A stretch of 64,000 nt of DNA from Poronia punctata (GCA_022579005.1 MU401528.1:1-64000); one strand, 5' to 3'; counted from the stretch's first letter, positions 11,683-22,661 are shown. Numbers and translations are program-made. The notes: generated by a model from the letters alone, not told the origin.

Positions 11683-14137
11683 ATGGCGGACCATTTCGTA
11701 TCCGGCAGAAGAGCCGGGACCGACTTAAACGACATAGAGCTCGACATCGTGGAAGACCACGGCGATAATGAGACGTTACAGGGCACGCCACTGTCTTCGA
11801 CGTTCTCGCCGCTAAAGGGGTCGTTTCCGGAAGAAGCCGCAACTACGCCGGGTATCGGTAAGTCGTCTACGGTCTACCTATTCTCGTCTTTGAGATTTAC
11901 ACTCTTGGTTGTTTCACTTTCTGACCGAACCAGGGAGGAAACCGACTCATAGGATTCAAAGTACATACAGCGAAATATCTCATCTCGACCCAGAAGATGA
12001 GCATCCTGACACGCCCAACGGAAGGCCGAGGGCTGTATACCATTTCAAGAGGTACATATCGAGGTCGATGCTCAATGTTCTCGCGCCTCTGTTCATCTTG
12101 GGCTTCTTCATCTTCATCGTGGCCGTGTACTTCGAGCGCCCGGCCGTAAACGGCATCATCCCGCATCGGCCCTTGGACGCCAACACCGTCTTCTTCGCTT
12201 GGCTCATCTTGAGTATATTCGTCTTGGACTGGGCCAAGTCCGGCCTGGCGGGCTTCGAGGCGGCCGCGCTGATGAATCCCCGTCTTGCGCCGGCCGATGC
12301 CCGTCAACTAATGTGGCACGCCGACCGCGCCTGGGGGTCGGTTAGTAGCTGGTGCAAGGTCGTGGTCATCAGCGTGGAGTATGTGGGCAAGTTGCTGACG
12401 AGAGGAGGGAGGAGAGGGCGTGGTGCCTCGGTAGTAGAGTGGACGGGGCCGGGACCCTTGTGGTTCTACCTCGCCTTCTCCAGCATCCTCTTCTACGTGA
12501 CCGTGCCGCTCTCCGGTCTCAGCATGGAGCCGGTAGACGCGTTCAGGTACGGCAACCATCCGGTCATCATCACCGGCATCAACCAGACGACCTTTGACGG
12601 CCGCGTGTCCAACGACTTGGCCGAACAGACGGACGGTCGATGGCGCCAAGGATACTGGACAACACCAAACGGCGATGCCATCTTCTACGCGCCCGAGGGC
12701 ACGCCAGACGTCAGTTCAACCTTCTTCGAGGACACCGTCCAACACCTGTACTATAGCCAACAGGCGAATACCTCACTGTCGGAGGAAGAGTCCAGGATTA
12801 CCTTTTTCACCGGGCCCGAAGTCGCCGAGCGCGCTCACGGCAGGGCCTGGGGTCTACTCACCGATGTCTCGTGCAAACCCGTCAATCCATATAAAGGTCT
12901 GGAACTGCTCCAAGTAAAGGAGATCAACGACTGGACGGCAAAGCCCGCGACAACTACTTCGCGCACTTTTGGTACCGACTTACCGGCATTTCTCAAGGCA
13001 CAGCTGAATGCGGGATCGGGATCGGATGGTGTTTGGTTCGACATGGCCAACATGACGGGGATGACATACCAATACCTGATGGCGACGGACGGGGACGTCG
13101 CATTGGGAACCCCGGCGTACTCGAACGGGGCGGTGCAACCCGTCAATGGCACGCTGGAGCTGGTCATGTGGCAATCGTACGGTCTGGCCACCGCCTTTGA
13201 GCCGGACGAGAGCTTCCGCAACCTGACCGGGAACCCCCTCGTCGTCTCGTCCGTCTCCGTCTACGACAAGCAAAAATACCTAGGCTACGGTGTCCGGTGC
13301 AAGGCGAGCACGAGCACCGGTCGCGCCCAGCTATCCGCCATGACGAACACATTCTCCTCCTTCCGGCAGGAGCCGCCCGAGGCAGGCAAAGCCCGGGCCT
13401 CGGAATTGGTCGCGTTATCAACCGGAGTTGCGGGCATGCACACGCTCGTGTACAGCGCTTTCACCAGCAAGGCGCTTGCCGTGTTATCGCCGCCCAAGTG
13501 CAGAAACGGCGCATCGGCGACATGCAACGGGTGGGTAGGCGCCAACAAAGCTACGCGAGGCATACCTATCCCGCGCTTCGACCTGTCCGACGTGCGGTAC
13601 CCAACGCTGGGGCCGGCGCGCATGGCCCTGGCGCTGAACAAGCTCTTCGGCGAGGCCGCCGTCACAGCCATGGCCGCCGGACCCGGTAATTGGACTTCCA
13701 CACCCAACGCCACGTCCGATCTGGGTCTTTTCAACCTCGAGTCAGCCAACGACATCGTGCCCGGTCGCATATCCTACGGTGTCGTAATTGCGCTCCTGGC
13801 CATATGGGCTGGAATTACCGTCCTGCCGCAGCTATGGCCATCGTTCCTTTACGGCCGGCGCTGGGGCGAGGTCCTCGATGGTTTCACCATGTTCCGTTTG
13901 GGTGCTGAGTGGAGGGGCGCGGTGAATGAACTTGAGAGCGACGAGTTCTATTCCAGCGGCGCCGCGTCCTTGCGCAAGGTCCCCGGCATGATTGGAGATA
14001 TGAAACCAAGTGACGGCAATGGAAAGCTGCGGGACGGAGTCGATGGTGGCAGGCAGGGGAATGCAGGGTTTGTAGGTTTAAGCCGTCGTGAGGCCGAAAC
14101 AGGCGATGGGAGGTTATATACTTATTCGTCTGTTTAA
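11683..14137 (+). CDS. Large fungal membrane protein, unknown function
   Basis: Two exons, 11683-11857 and 11934-14137, give 792 aa. The acidic N-terminus (about 100 residues) is probably cytoplasmic. Three hydrophobic segments lie near residues 104-125, 143-160 and 232-254. A ~400-residue polar region follows with several N-x-S/T sequons and scattered cysteines. A last helix sits near 670-692 (GVVIALLAIWAGITV), then a 90-residue hydrophilic tail. The layout suggests a plasma-membrane or secretory-pathway protein with a large glycosylated extracytoplasmic domain. I do not recognise a named family; proteins of this general build are commonly left as hypothetical in ascomycete annotations. The exon 1 start was chosen because the second exon's own first Met lies inside the intron. 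Confidence 0.75.
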
Positions 14138-15398
14138 AGCGAGACGGGGAGGAACGCTGGGCGGGTTTACCGTTTAGAACATGCGTTATGTAGAAGCTGC
14201 GGCGGCCCTTTTATCTAGATGTAATAGCGAATCTTTTCTTAGGTCCCATTTCCTTTTACCAGCGGCCCTCAGCTGACCTCTCGGCCTCCGAGTAGTCATC
14301 ATGTATGCACGTACTCGTAAACGCGCGGTACAAGAGGGCGCTTCTGAGGCTTGTGCTACATTTTGCTTCCTCGACACACTCGGAAATTAAGGTGAATCGC
14401 ATCCCTGGTCAAAAAGGGCTCAGTAGGTACTAGGTAGGTAAGCTCAGAATCATCAACAGAAGCCGACATCGCCGCCGCCCGTCAGATGGTTTCTTCAAAG
14501 TTCAAACCGCAGGAGCAGCGCGAGTTGGACAGGTGGGCCCTGTACTTTCTGGAGACACCTATTGTTATCTAGGTGCCTCAGGTTTTATGATACGTCGTCA
14601 GGTGCGAGGACCGGCCAGAGATCTACCAGCTGGAGGGTGGACCCTCATTTTACTACTTTAAGAAATTTCTGCCGTCGAATGTCCATTTGGTTTCAACTTT
14701 ATAAATATTCCATTTCAGCTCCCTCACGAAAGTTGACATCCTCACTTTCAAGGAAATCCGCCTTTGCCAGGACATTCGTATGTCTTTCAAGTATTAGGCA
14801 AAGGAAACACCAAGGTTTGTATGCGCCAGCCATCATTCTATCTTTCGCGCGTTTTGGTCTTGAGTATATTTCTTCGTTCGCACAAGTACGATATTCCCAT
14901 TTCATTTGCAGGAAGAGATTCACCTGGCTATATATATAACCGCTTCAACATATGCTAGAGCTTGCCGTCTCGAAATTTCATACAACGAGCAAGTGTGGAC
15001 AATGAAGCAATAGTAAAAAATCACCGTCGTTGAACACTTTTCTTCGGCGGTCCGATGAGGGTCTTTTTGCCTTTTGGCGGCATCCTGTTTCTGTTCTACA
15101 GATGGATGATTGATTCTTGACGGGGACATTACTTGTTTCTATGACGGTTTATGATGGTAGCGGCAGGAGGCATCGCTGTATTTTTTTGCATTGTATTGTT
15201 ATGTGATCATCTTCCCTGACTCGGCAGGATTTTCGAAACGGGATTCGTAGATATCTTGTTGAATTGTTGGATATAGATTATGCGAACAATATTGTTGCCT
15301 CCTTTTGCCTAACCTTAGCTATAACTCATACGAACGTGGAACAGCACAGCCCCGTATCACAAATTACATACTGATTCTTATTTTCGCCAGTATTGAAG
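14138..15398. other. Intergenic with coding-like fragments
   Basis: Between the membrane-protein gene and the convergent 6PGDH-like gene. Around 14447-15010 (+) several short frames look protein-like but are broken by stops: one begins with Met at 14486, one covers about 14602-14699, and one covers about 14752-14814 and could splice to a segment at 14911-15012. I could not assemble a continuous gene, so a decayed or intron-rich unrecognised gene is possible. One TACTCGTA octamer is at 14312. Confidence 0.3.
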
Positions 15399-17169
15399 CT
15401 ATTTATCCGATGATCCTTTTGCTGGTTTCCACTCGAAATGATGCTCTCCTTTTTCTACTCCTCTCATAGGGTCATCTTTGGTCTCGAACATGTGCTCGCC
15501 AAAGTAATCAAGCTGGGCTTCCATGAATTGAGTCGGCAGATGAGACTATGGCACAAGATATCAGCAACTCAAGCGTATCATAAAGTATCTGACAACGGGG
15601 ATTATTATGTAGGGTCACTTACCGAGTTTTCATACTTGTAGTACTCGAGAGTCTGACTAATAGACGGTACGAAAAGATCGGCTTCGATAGCCTTAAGCAC
15701 CACTTGCTTCGTGGCTTGGAAATTGTCCGACAACTCCTGCTCGACTTCTTTATTACTGAGCACGCTGTCTGGGTCGTGGTCTTGACGTGCGTAGACGCTG
15801 TCGAGGAGATCGGTGATATATTCTGCCGTGATGATACATCCACCCCGCCACAGTTGCAGAATCTTGTGGTAGTCTAGCTTCCAGTCGCTATCCCTGTCCT
15901 TCCGACGGATGAGGTCGAGTCCCTGGGCGAAGCAAGCGAGGAAGCAGAAGTACGTTGCCTTGTGTAGAGCTTCTACGAACGCCTCTCGCGAAGACTCGTC
16001 AACAGAGAGCTTATGCGGTTTCACTTGCTGGCCGCCCCCTTCTTTCCTGTTCTTCATCCGTCTCCCGAGGTCGGAGGATGCACAACGGAAGAGGTGCGCG
16101 CTTAGGATCGAAGCGGCAGGGACATGTCTCGCGGCCGCTTCTTCGCATGTCCAGATCCCAGTCCCCTCTTCCTCGTCTGCATCCTGCACAACTTTGTCCC
16201 TGATCCGAGAGACTACGCGCTCTCCGTTCTCATCCTTTGCGCGCTCGATCTCCGACCCAATGGAAACGAGAAAGCAATTGCGCAAGGGGCCCTTTTCGTT
16301 CCAAGAGCTCAAGATCTTCCCAACCTCGTCATCGCTTAACCCAAGACCCTGTGTAAGCAGCAACCACACCTCGGCCAGCACAGCCATCATCCCCTGCTCG
16401 ATGCCATTATGTACCATCTTGACGTAATGGCCGCTGCCGCCGGGCCCAACGGGGTTCGTGCATGGCCTACCGTCCTCGTCCCTGACGGCGATGGTGCGTA
16501 AGAAGGACATAATCTTGTCGAGAGCCTCGGGACTACCACCGGGCGACATGGAGGGGCCGGAGCGTGCGCTCTGGTATCCGCCCGACACGCCGCAGCCGAC
16601 GTAATGCACGCCCATCGGATCGAGATCGCGTTGACGCCGCTCCGTGTTCTCCCAGTGTTCGTTGCCGCAGTCGATGATGACGTCGCCGGCGGTGAGATGC
16701 GGCTTCAATGCTTCGACACACTTGTCTGCCGGTCCGCCGTGTGGCGTGCTGAATACGAAGACCTTGGTCTCGCCCAGCTGGTCGCATACCTCGTCGTAAC
16801 TCGCCGTACGATGTACCTTGTCCTCTGCGTGGATATCCCGGCACATCTTTTCTAATTTGTCCATGTTCTTCTCGTCTGTACATGAGTGCGTTGTCGTCAG
16901 CTACTTACTCTGCTCTGCTCTGCCTCATTTCCCATCCTGCTTGTTCATGCCGACGAAATCACTTGACGGTTGGAAAACAACTCACTTGGATCGAAAAAGT
17001 AGACTTCATACCCGTGCTCCGCCATCAATAAAGTCATCATCGATCCCATGCTTCCTACACCAAGCATGCCGACCTATTTTGTGTGCATCAGTCATGGTAT
17101 TTACCTAGGCATATGCAAGACCGGATGGAATGTATTTCATCCTACCTTTTTTACTGAAAACTCTCCCAT
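15399..17169 (-). CDS. 6-phosphogluconate dehydrogenase-like enzyme, divergent paralog
   Basis: Four exons: 17169-17146, 17073-16986, 16875-15623 and 15545-15399, joining to 503 aa. Exon 1 encodes only eight residues; splicing then gives VGMLGVGSMGSMM, a Rossmann GxGxxG nucleotide-binding motif at residues 13-18. Downstream are VSGG (in GCGVSGGYQSARSGPS) and the catalytic-lysine block GHYVKMVHNGIE. WRGGCIITAEY and a C-terminal DYFGEH segment, like the DYFGxH of 6PGDH, follow. Canonical enzymes convert 6-phosphogluconate to ribulose-5-phosphate with NADP in the cytosolic pentose phosphate pathway. Several normally invariant positions differ, for example Gln after the NGIE motif and an altered tail, so this is likely a second paralog with an uncertain substrate rather than the main Gnd1. 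The short first exon is supported by motif continuity and phase. Confidence 0.82.
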
Positions 17170-18070
17170 ATTTCCTTTCCTTCCTTCCTTCCTTCCTTCC
17201 TTCTTCCTGCTTCTCTTATATCCCGGGGTATCAGATTATTAAACGCTCAATCGCAAGAGCTCCCTCGTTTGCTAAGTCTGATTTAAAACAAATAGATATG
17301 AATTGGTTAATTGACTTTCTCTGTCTATCTCGACATTCTACAGAAAGAAAAAGAGAAAAAAAAAAGGGGGATGCATATTGGTACAAATACCATCCAAATC
17401 TATCACCGATTTCTTCTCTTTTCCATGGACGTAAAAAAAAAAAGTCTACATGTCATGGTTTCATCACTTGTGGTGGTGTAATAAGAGGTAACATCCGATT
17501 GTGGCCTCTGCTTATCATCGTCGTTCCCGCACCGCACCCCCCGGTTCACTGGATCCTTGACGTCAATCAAGTAACCTAACCTAGGTTAACCAATTCAAGT
17601 TTTCTTTTCCTATCTTGTTTTATCCAACTTACCATGTAGCCGACAGGGCAAACAATCAATGTTATAAAATAGGATTTCTCAAAAAGATCACAAGCAAGAT
17701 AGCAGTACTCTAGAATATCAGGTGCGTACTCGTATAAAAGGAGAAAAAAGCATCGAGTCGAATTGCGTCGGGTCATTCCCCCACCGACCGCTTCTACGTA
17801 CGTGTAACTTGCGACAGCCCGTTTCAAGATTGCCCGATTCCGATACACATGTCGTACACGATGCAACATTTCATGACACTAAGTTATAGCTGAGGGAAAA
17901 CACCTAACCTACTTACATGTCTAGGCTAGTTCGCCTTCAACAATAGATAGGAGAAGGAACATCCATTAGACAGACTCATAGCTCAGAGCATTCAAGCCCC
18001 CCCCCCCCCCGGCTCTTTCTTCACAAACATGAATCTCCCTTTCTCTTTTTTTTCTACCATACCTCCTTAG
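17170..18070. other. Intergenic, simple repeats
   Basis: Upstream of the 6PGDH-like gene and downstream of cutC. Holds a (CCTT)n tract at about 17177-17205, which falls in the presumed 5' leader of the 6PGDH-like mRNA. Also present are an A-rich run near 17355, a TACTCGTA octamer at 17727 and a run of 14 C at about 17998-18011. No gene seen. Confidence 0.5.
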
Positions 18071-18907
18071 CTACCTAGATTCAGATCCAACTTGAGCCAA
18101 AATACCCTGCACTTCCCCAGGCTCAACCCGTTCATCATCACCAGCTCGCAGACACGCAGAATGAAGACACACAAGCCCATCCCCCCTATCCCGCAACCGC
18201 AGTCTTTGCATGATTTCCACCACATTCCCCTTCCTCACCCCGCCGCCCACGATGATCTCAACATTTAATGGCATTGCCCCATCGATAATCTTTTCCAGCG
18301 TGACAACATTATCAATCGCCCTCCCAGGTCCTCCGGACGTGAGAATCCCACTAAACCGACACTTTGCAATATCCCCGAGACCCCTTTCCCAATCCGAATC
18401 GACAATCTCGTCAAATGCTCTATGGAAAACACATTTATACGGATATGCGGCTTCCTCGAGGATACTGCAGCGCTTTACATCGACTCGTGCCGTCTTTGTT
18501 GTTGTTGTTGTTGTTGTTGTCGTCGTCGTCCCGTCATCATCTTCTATCAATATCCCAAACACAAACCCATCGCCATACTCGACGTCCAGAAGACCTGATT
18601 CCTTGAACTTTTTGATATCCCTCTGCATTTCTTCGAATTCTGAATCGCTGTAGATGAAATCTCTACCACTACTACTACTACCACAGTTTTCTGCGGGCGG
18701 ACCTCGCGGTCGGATCATGATGCGCACGGGCACTCTTTGATCTCCGTTTGTAGCAGAGAGGAAGTCTTCGAGATCTTGGAGGGAAGGTGTAAGTCCGCCT
18801 TTGCTGTAGGATCCTTTGGCGTTTAGTTCGATTCTTGTGGCGCCTAGGGAGACGGCTTCGCGGGCTGCGATGCTACCGAAGGCGGGGATTTCTAGGCCGA
18901 TGATCAT
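18071..18907 (-). CDS. cutC: CutC-family protein (copper homeostasis)
   Basis: Intronless frame of 278 aa from the Met at 18907; a Met 13 codons upstream (18946) is also possible but adds a segment foreign to the family. CutC features run in order: LEIPAFGS, the strand ending RIELNAKGSYSKGGLTPS, IRPRG, FVFGILIED, FHRAFDE, GILTSGGPG and EIIVGGGVRKGN. These are the strands of the TIM barrel. CutC was linked to copper tolerance in bacteria, but its biochemical role is unsettled. An insertion encoded by a GTT/GTC-type microsatellite (on the plus strand about 18494-18530) gives a run of eleven threonines between the fourth and fifth conserved blocks. A Ser run sits after IRPRG. These low-complexity inserts should fall in surface loops. 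Confidence 0.85.
   Translation of the reverse strand: MIIGLEIPAFGSIAAREAVSLGATRIELNAKGSYSKGGLTPSLQDLEDFLSATNGDQRVPVRIMIRPRGPPAENCGSSSSGRDFIYSDSEFEEMQRDIKKFKESGLLDVEYGDGFVFGILIEDDDGTTTTTTTTTTTKTARVDVKRCSILEEAAYPYKCVFHRAFDEIVDSDWERGLGDIAKCRFSGILTSGGPGRAIDNVVTLEKIIDGAMPLNVEIIVGGGVRKGNVVEIMQRLRLRDRGDGLVCLHSACLRAGDDERVEPGEVQGILAQVGSESR
18494..18530. repeat. Coding trinucleotide microsatellite in cutC
   Basis: A GTTGTTGTT-type run passing into GTC repeats; read on the minus strand it encodes a poly-threonine tract inside CutC. Triplet periodicity keeps the frame. Confidence 0.85.
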
Positions 18908-18944
18908 ATTTGATGTATGTATGTACGAAGGAAGAAGAAGACGC

Positions 18945-18980
18945 AAAAAAAAAAAAAAAAGAGAGAGAGAGAGAGAGAGA
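18945..18980. repeat. Poly-A and (GA)n microsatellite
   Basis: A run of about 16 A followed by about ten GA dinucleotides, in the 5' region of cutC between that gene and tRNA-Val. Confidence 0.85.
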
Positions 18981-19040
18981 ATCCCTGATTTAAAGGAAGG
19001 TTGTGGAGAGAAGAGAAGGAAAAGAGGAAAAAAGAAGAAA

Positions 19041-19114
19041 TGATTTCGCCCGGACTTGAACCGGAGACCTTCAGTGTGTTAGACTGACGTGATAACCAAC
19101 TACACCACGAAACC
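19041..19114 (-). tRNA. tRNA-Val (anticodon AAC)
   Basis: On the minus strand a 74-base sequence folds as a complete cloverleaf. The acceptor stem GGTTTCG pairs with CGAAATC (one G-T wobble), with discriminator A. The D-arm contains GTGTAGTTGGTTATCAC. The anticodon stem CAGT/ACTG closes a loop with anticodon AAC, and the T-arm contains GGTTCAAGTCC. There is no intron. The internal A and B boxes needed for RNA polymerase III are present. 3' CCA is not encoded, as expected in eukaryotes. Confidence 0.93.
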
Positions 19115-19841
19115 AATGGGTGATTATGTTTTCGTTGTCGTTTTTCCACGTGCAATAAGATGCGGGATTAGGGGACGAGATGGCCGTGAAATCAGGTAGA
19201 GTTTGTCCTCTGTGTATGTACGAGTACAGGACAGACCTCTTTAAGTGGGATGATTTGGTAAAGGAGGGGTAGGTGCGTAACACATGGAGGGGTGGAATAT
19301 GCTGGGTCGGTGCAACAGACTGCCCGGGGCCGAAATGGTTTGAACAAGTGGGCAAGGAAATAAGAGGTAGAGAGCCTTTTGTTTACCTGGTTCGTTTGGG
19401 GCATCTATGCACGTACTCGTATATGTAGAGATAGGTCTTTCTCCAATTTGCTATTTGGTGGGGGGCTTTTTAAAGACCCTTATTGACGAAACCTACCCGA
19501 CAGAGATGACCTATCATCTACATTTCTCTCAAAGGGATCTCCAAAGTCATTACGGATAGATATTTACACGGAAAGTTAATCGCATTGCTGTCGGGATGAA
19601 ATGTCAAATCATATTATCTCTATAGACGCTATACCGTATGTCTCCTGCTCCGTCTACTCTTGTTCCCATAAAAGTCGATTGGACTATCTAACCGGCCTGA
19701 CCCAGCATATCGTGTGGGGAACCGATATTCCCAGAGCTTATGACGAAGGAATAACAGCCGAAAAGATTCGGCATATCTACCTTAGCCAGCCCTTGATGAT
19801 AGTGACCAGAGTACCTACGTTTCCCCTGCACAGTTTGTCAA
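19115..19841. other. Intergenic region without gene
   Basis: Between tRNA-Val and the SANT-like gene. Carries TACGAGTA/TACTCGTA octamers at 19219 and 19414. A 101-codon plus-strand frame at 19601-19906 overlaps the next gene antisense and ends in a hydrophobic low-complexity run, so it is not called. Confidence 0.45.
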
Positions 19842-20661
19842 TTATGATCGCTCTCTTTGTCCTCCTCTTTCTCCTTCTCCTTCTCCCTCTCCCACCACAA
19901 CAGTAGTACTACTACTACTACTACTCTCCCTCGTGGACTGGGAACGCTCCGGCACAAACAGCGACTCTTCTCTTACGAAAGGGGATCTAGCATCGGATCC
20001 TTCGCGCACGGGCGGTGTCGGATAGGCGTATGGTCCTCGATGTCGGATCTCTGCTGCTGTTCTCACACAATCACCATCATCCTTGTTGTTGTTGTTGTTG
20101 TTGTTGTTATTGTTGGTAGTGTTTGCCTCGACCCGAACTGCCAGCTTAATCCGACGACGATCAGAAGCGGTATGTTGTGCACTGCGATGTTCGCGCATAA
20201 TGCGGTTGCGGTCTAACAGCAGCAAATTAGTACCTAACCTAACCTAACCTACATTGACTAGGTCAGGGGAAGGAAAGGAAAGGGGGAGAAGGAAAACAAA
20301 CATACCTCGTTTTGCGAGATACTCTCGTACAAAGATTCCCGCATAGGGGGATCTCCTCTGGCTTTCGACATTTTGGAAATAATGCTCAACTAACCCAAAG
20401 TCAGCCAACCAGTCAGTCAGTCAAGCAACCGAGCAAGCAAGGGAAAGGTAAAGGAGGAAAAGAAGGGATGGGCTTACATAACATAGTACCACTATACTGA
20501 CGACGAGCTCTGGTCCCCATGACCACTTGCATCTCTCTCGCGAGTTCTTCCCACGATCTCTCCGCCTTGGCTTGATCGATACCGCATCTTTTAGGGGATT
20601 GGGCTACGGCCACGCGCCAGAAATGACGCTCTTCGGTTTCGGACCAGACTTTGCCTCCCAT
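19842..20661 (-). CDS. SANT/Myb-like small protein
   Basis: Three exons, 20661-20478, 20389-20306 and 20212-19842, give 212 aa. Residues 5-100 form a compact helical region: KVWSETEERHFWR, SPKRCGID, SWEELAREMQVVMG, ARRQYSGTMLFEHYFQN and FVREYLAKR. Trp/Phe spacing is like a SANT/Myb or trihelix fold. The strongest support for intron 1 is that it restores MLFEHYFQN from split codons. The rest is low complexity: a basic stretch, a run of about ten Asn (TTG microsatellite at about 20086-20112), then Ser- and Glu-Gly-rich repeats. DNA or chromatin binding is inferred from the fold-like pattern only. Similar small proteins occur in other Sordariomycetes, by recall, without an assigned role. Confidence 0.7.
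20233..20250. repeat. Interstitial CCTAA pentamer repeat in an intron
   Basis: Three and a half copies of CCTAA (telomere-like, but one C short of CCCTAA), located in intron 2 of the SANT-like gene close to its branch point and acceptor. Confidence 0.8.
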
Positions 20662-21659
20662 GGTGAAAATTGAAGTAGGTAGCTGAGGTGGTGGGTAGGG
20701 ATGAAAAAGGGGGGGAATGGGGGGGAAAAAAAGTAGGTAGGTAGGTAGTGCTGAGGTGGGATCCTATGTAGGTATGTAGATAGTACGAATTTGTCAAGGG
20801 CTAGCAAAGTTGGCCAAAACTCTAGGTATACTTATAGACTACTACTTACTAACCTGAGAAATGTTTGCTGTGCTGTTGTGGTGGAAAAGATGTGAATGGA
20901 AATGGTTCGGGCATCATCAGATAACATGAAGCATCTACCTAATCCTGTGACTCACGGGAAATTCGTGCAGCTACAACTCACGAGATGAGTTATAATCCCA
21001 AACCTACATACCTATGTACTTACCTAAGGTACCTACCTATAGGGCCCAGGTACCAATTTCCATGTACATTGGGAGATTTTTATTCCCAAGTAATCAAGGT
21101 AATGATTAAGGTACCTACATATATCGATTAAGTTTGCACATACCTACTTTGCGCATTCACAGCCTCGCTCTTTCCAACTCTGAAGGCGTACAAAGAAGAG
21201 TTGAGGTGGACATTTCTTTGAGGTTATACACGGAATATCAATCAAGTCAAGTGTTACCGTTGAAAAACTTTACACTATGCTATTCATTTATGGAATCTGT
21301 TGGGGAAAGAAAAAACAGGTTGGTCTTTTCTCTATTGTCTAGCAAGACATATCATCTAGAATCACGCGGCCGATGACGATGTAACAGAAACAGAAGATAC
21401 AACATGTCTCCCTTTTTACGCACATTTTGCGCAGAGACTATCCGTGATTGCACCATGAAATAACAATCGTGACAAGGTGGAAATATACACAGCATCCCGA
21501 GCGCTCAAAGTGCCCATCCTATACATGTTCCTATTCCGGCAGCATGATTGCAGAACGAGAGAAAAAGGTTGAAAGTAGGTCTTTGAGGAATTACATTGTA
21601 TATACCCAAGGTTAGACTCGCTGACAAGCCTAGTAAACCACCCAACCTAGTAAACAATC
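20662..21659. other. Intergenic region without gene
   Basis: Upstream region of the SANT-like gene and 3' side of the dehydrogenase gene. Contains GGTA/TACC-rich words (20734-20775, 21004-21050). The open frames are short and compositionally unlike coding sequence. Confidence 0.45.
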
Positions 21660-21916
21660 CTACTCTAGGGTCCAGTCCTTAGAAAAGACCTTATATCCAG
21701 TCTCCCTAGAGAACGTATACATCCAAGGACCCTGTTTAGGATCCCGAGCCAACTCGAGGAAAACGTCGGCATGTAAATCGGCATTGACGCCCGCCGTCAT
21801 CGGTCTACCAGTCTTGTCCCTCTCATCAATGTAGTAAAAGCTATTTATCACACACACACATTCTCTGTTAGTTTTCTCATTCCGTCCAGAAAAAATCAAA
21901 TCCCGGTACTAGATAG

Positions 21917-21949
<33 letters not shown>

Positions 21950-22661
21950 AACGGTTACATACCTAAAAGGCTTATCATTCAGCGTCGTATTCGCCAAACT
22001 ATCGATCATGTACGCCGTCGCGGTCTTTCCGATGCCCAGGTTGAAGAAACCCGGATACGCCTTCTCGTTGAGACCATTTCCGGTGAAGAGATACGTGGCC
22101 CCCTCCGGCCCGAGTTTGCCCTCGGCTTCTAGCTTCAGGAACCCCTTTACCGCCTCGTCGGCTGCGATCACGGGGCTGACGGTGTTGGCGTTGAGTCTTT
22201 GCTGGAAACCTTCTACCGTGTCGATGTCGAGGACGGAGCCTGGTGTCTTGGGAGCTCCGGCGTAGGCTGAAATCATTTTGTTAAGTAGGTATTGAAGAAA
22301 AAAAGAAAAAAAGAAAGAAAGGAAGAGGAGGAGAAGAAGGAGAAGGAGGAGAAGAAGGAGAAGGAGGAGAAGAAGGAGAAGGAGGAGAAGAAGGAGAAGG
22401 AGGAGAAGAAGGAGAAGGAGGAGGCATATACATACCGTTATACAGCACGACACTAGGCACGCCGACCTCTTTATGTACCCTGCTGAATAGCTCGGGTACC
22501 TTGGTCGAGTCGGCGGCGTCGAACTTGAAGAAAGGGTATTTGGACGAGTCGAATCTTTCGGTTCGCGATGCGATGGCTACTTTGTAGCCCGCAGCGGCAA
22601 ACTTTGCGACTGTGGCGCGGCCCACGTTCTCTCCAACGCCGATTAGTAGGGCTACAGGCAT
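21660..22661 (-). CDS. Short-chain dehydrogenase/reductase
   Basis: Three exons, 22661-22436, 22266-21963 and 21840-21660, give 236 aa. The N-terminus MPVALLIGVGENVGRATVAKFAAAGYKVAIASRT is a Rossmann fold with the SDR glycine motif G-x3-G-x-G slightly altered (GVGENVG). VVLYNAYAGAP, which forms across intron 1, takes the place of the NNAG strand. The C-terminal third carries PGFFNLGIGKTATAYMIDSLA and GPWMYTFSRE. The classical Y-x3-K catalytic pair is not clear, so this is an atypical SDR and its substrate is unknown. Intron 1 carries a purine minisatellite and intron 2 a long homopolymer; both make spurious long open frames if splicing is ignored. Confidence 0.8.
21917..21947. repeat. Poly-A run in SDR intron 2
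   Basis: About 31 A in a row on the plus strand (poly-T in the transcript) within intron 2 of the SDR gene, just downstream of its donor at 21962-21961. Length may be unreliable in the assembly. Confidence 0.85.
22320..22426. repeat. 18-bp purine minisatellite in SDR intron 1
   Basis: About five tandem copies of an 18-bp all-purine unit (GAGAAGGAGGAGAAGAAG on the plus strand). The transcript of the minus-strand SDR gene therefore has a long polypyrimidine tract inside its first intron. Confidence 0.9.

Noticed and set aside
12352..13908. Several long frames on both strands inside the large membrane-protein gene
   Set aside because: Shadows of a GC-rich coding exon; composition and lack of motifs show they are not genes.
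19601..19906. 101-codon plus-strand frame ending in a hydrophobic Leu/Pro run
   Set aside because: The hydrophobic end is antisense to the low-complexity 3' exon of the SANT-like gene; no independent support.
21896..22453. A 185-codon minus-strand frame with a long poly-leucine start
   Set aside because: It is a read-through of the purine minisatellite in SDR intron 1 fused to exon 2; splicing gives a normal dehydrogenase.
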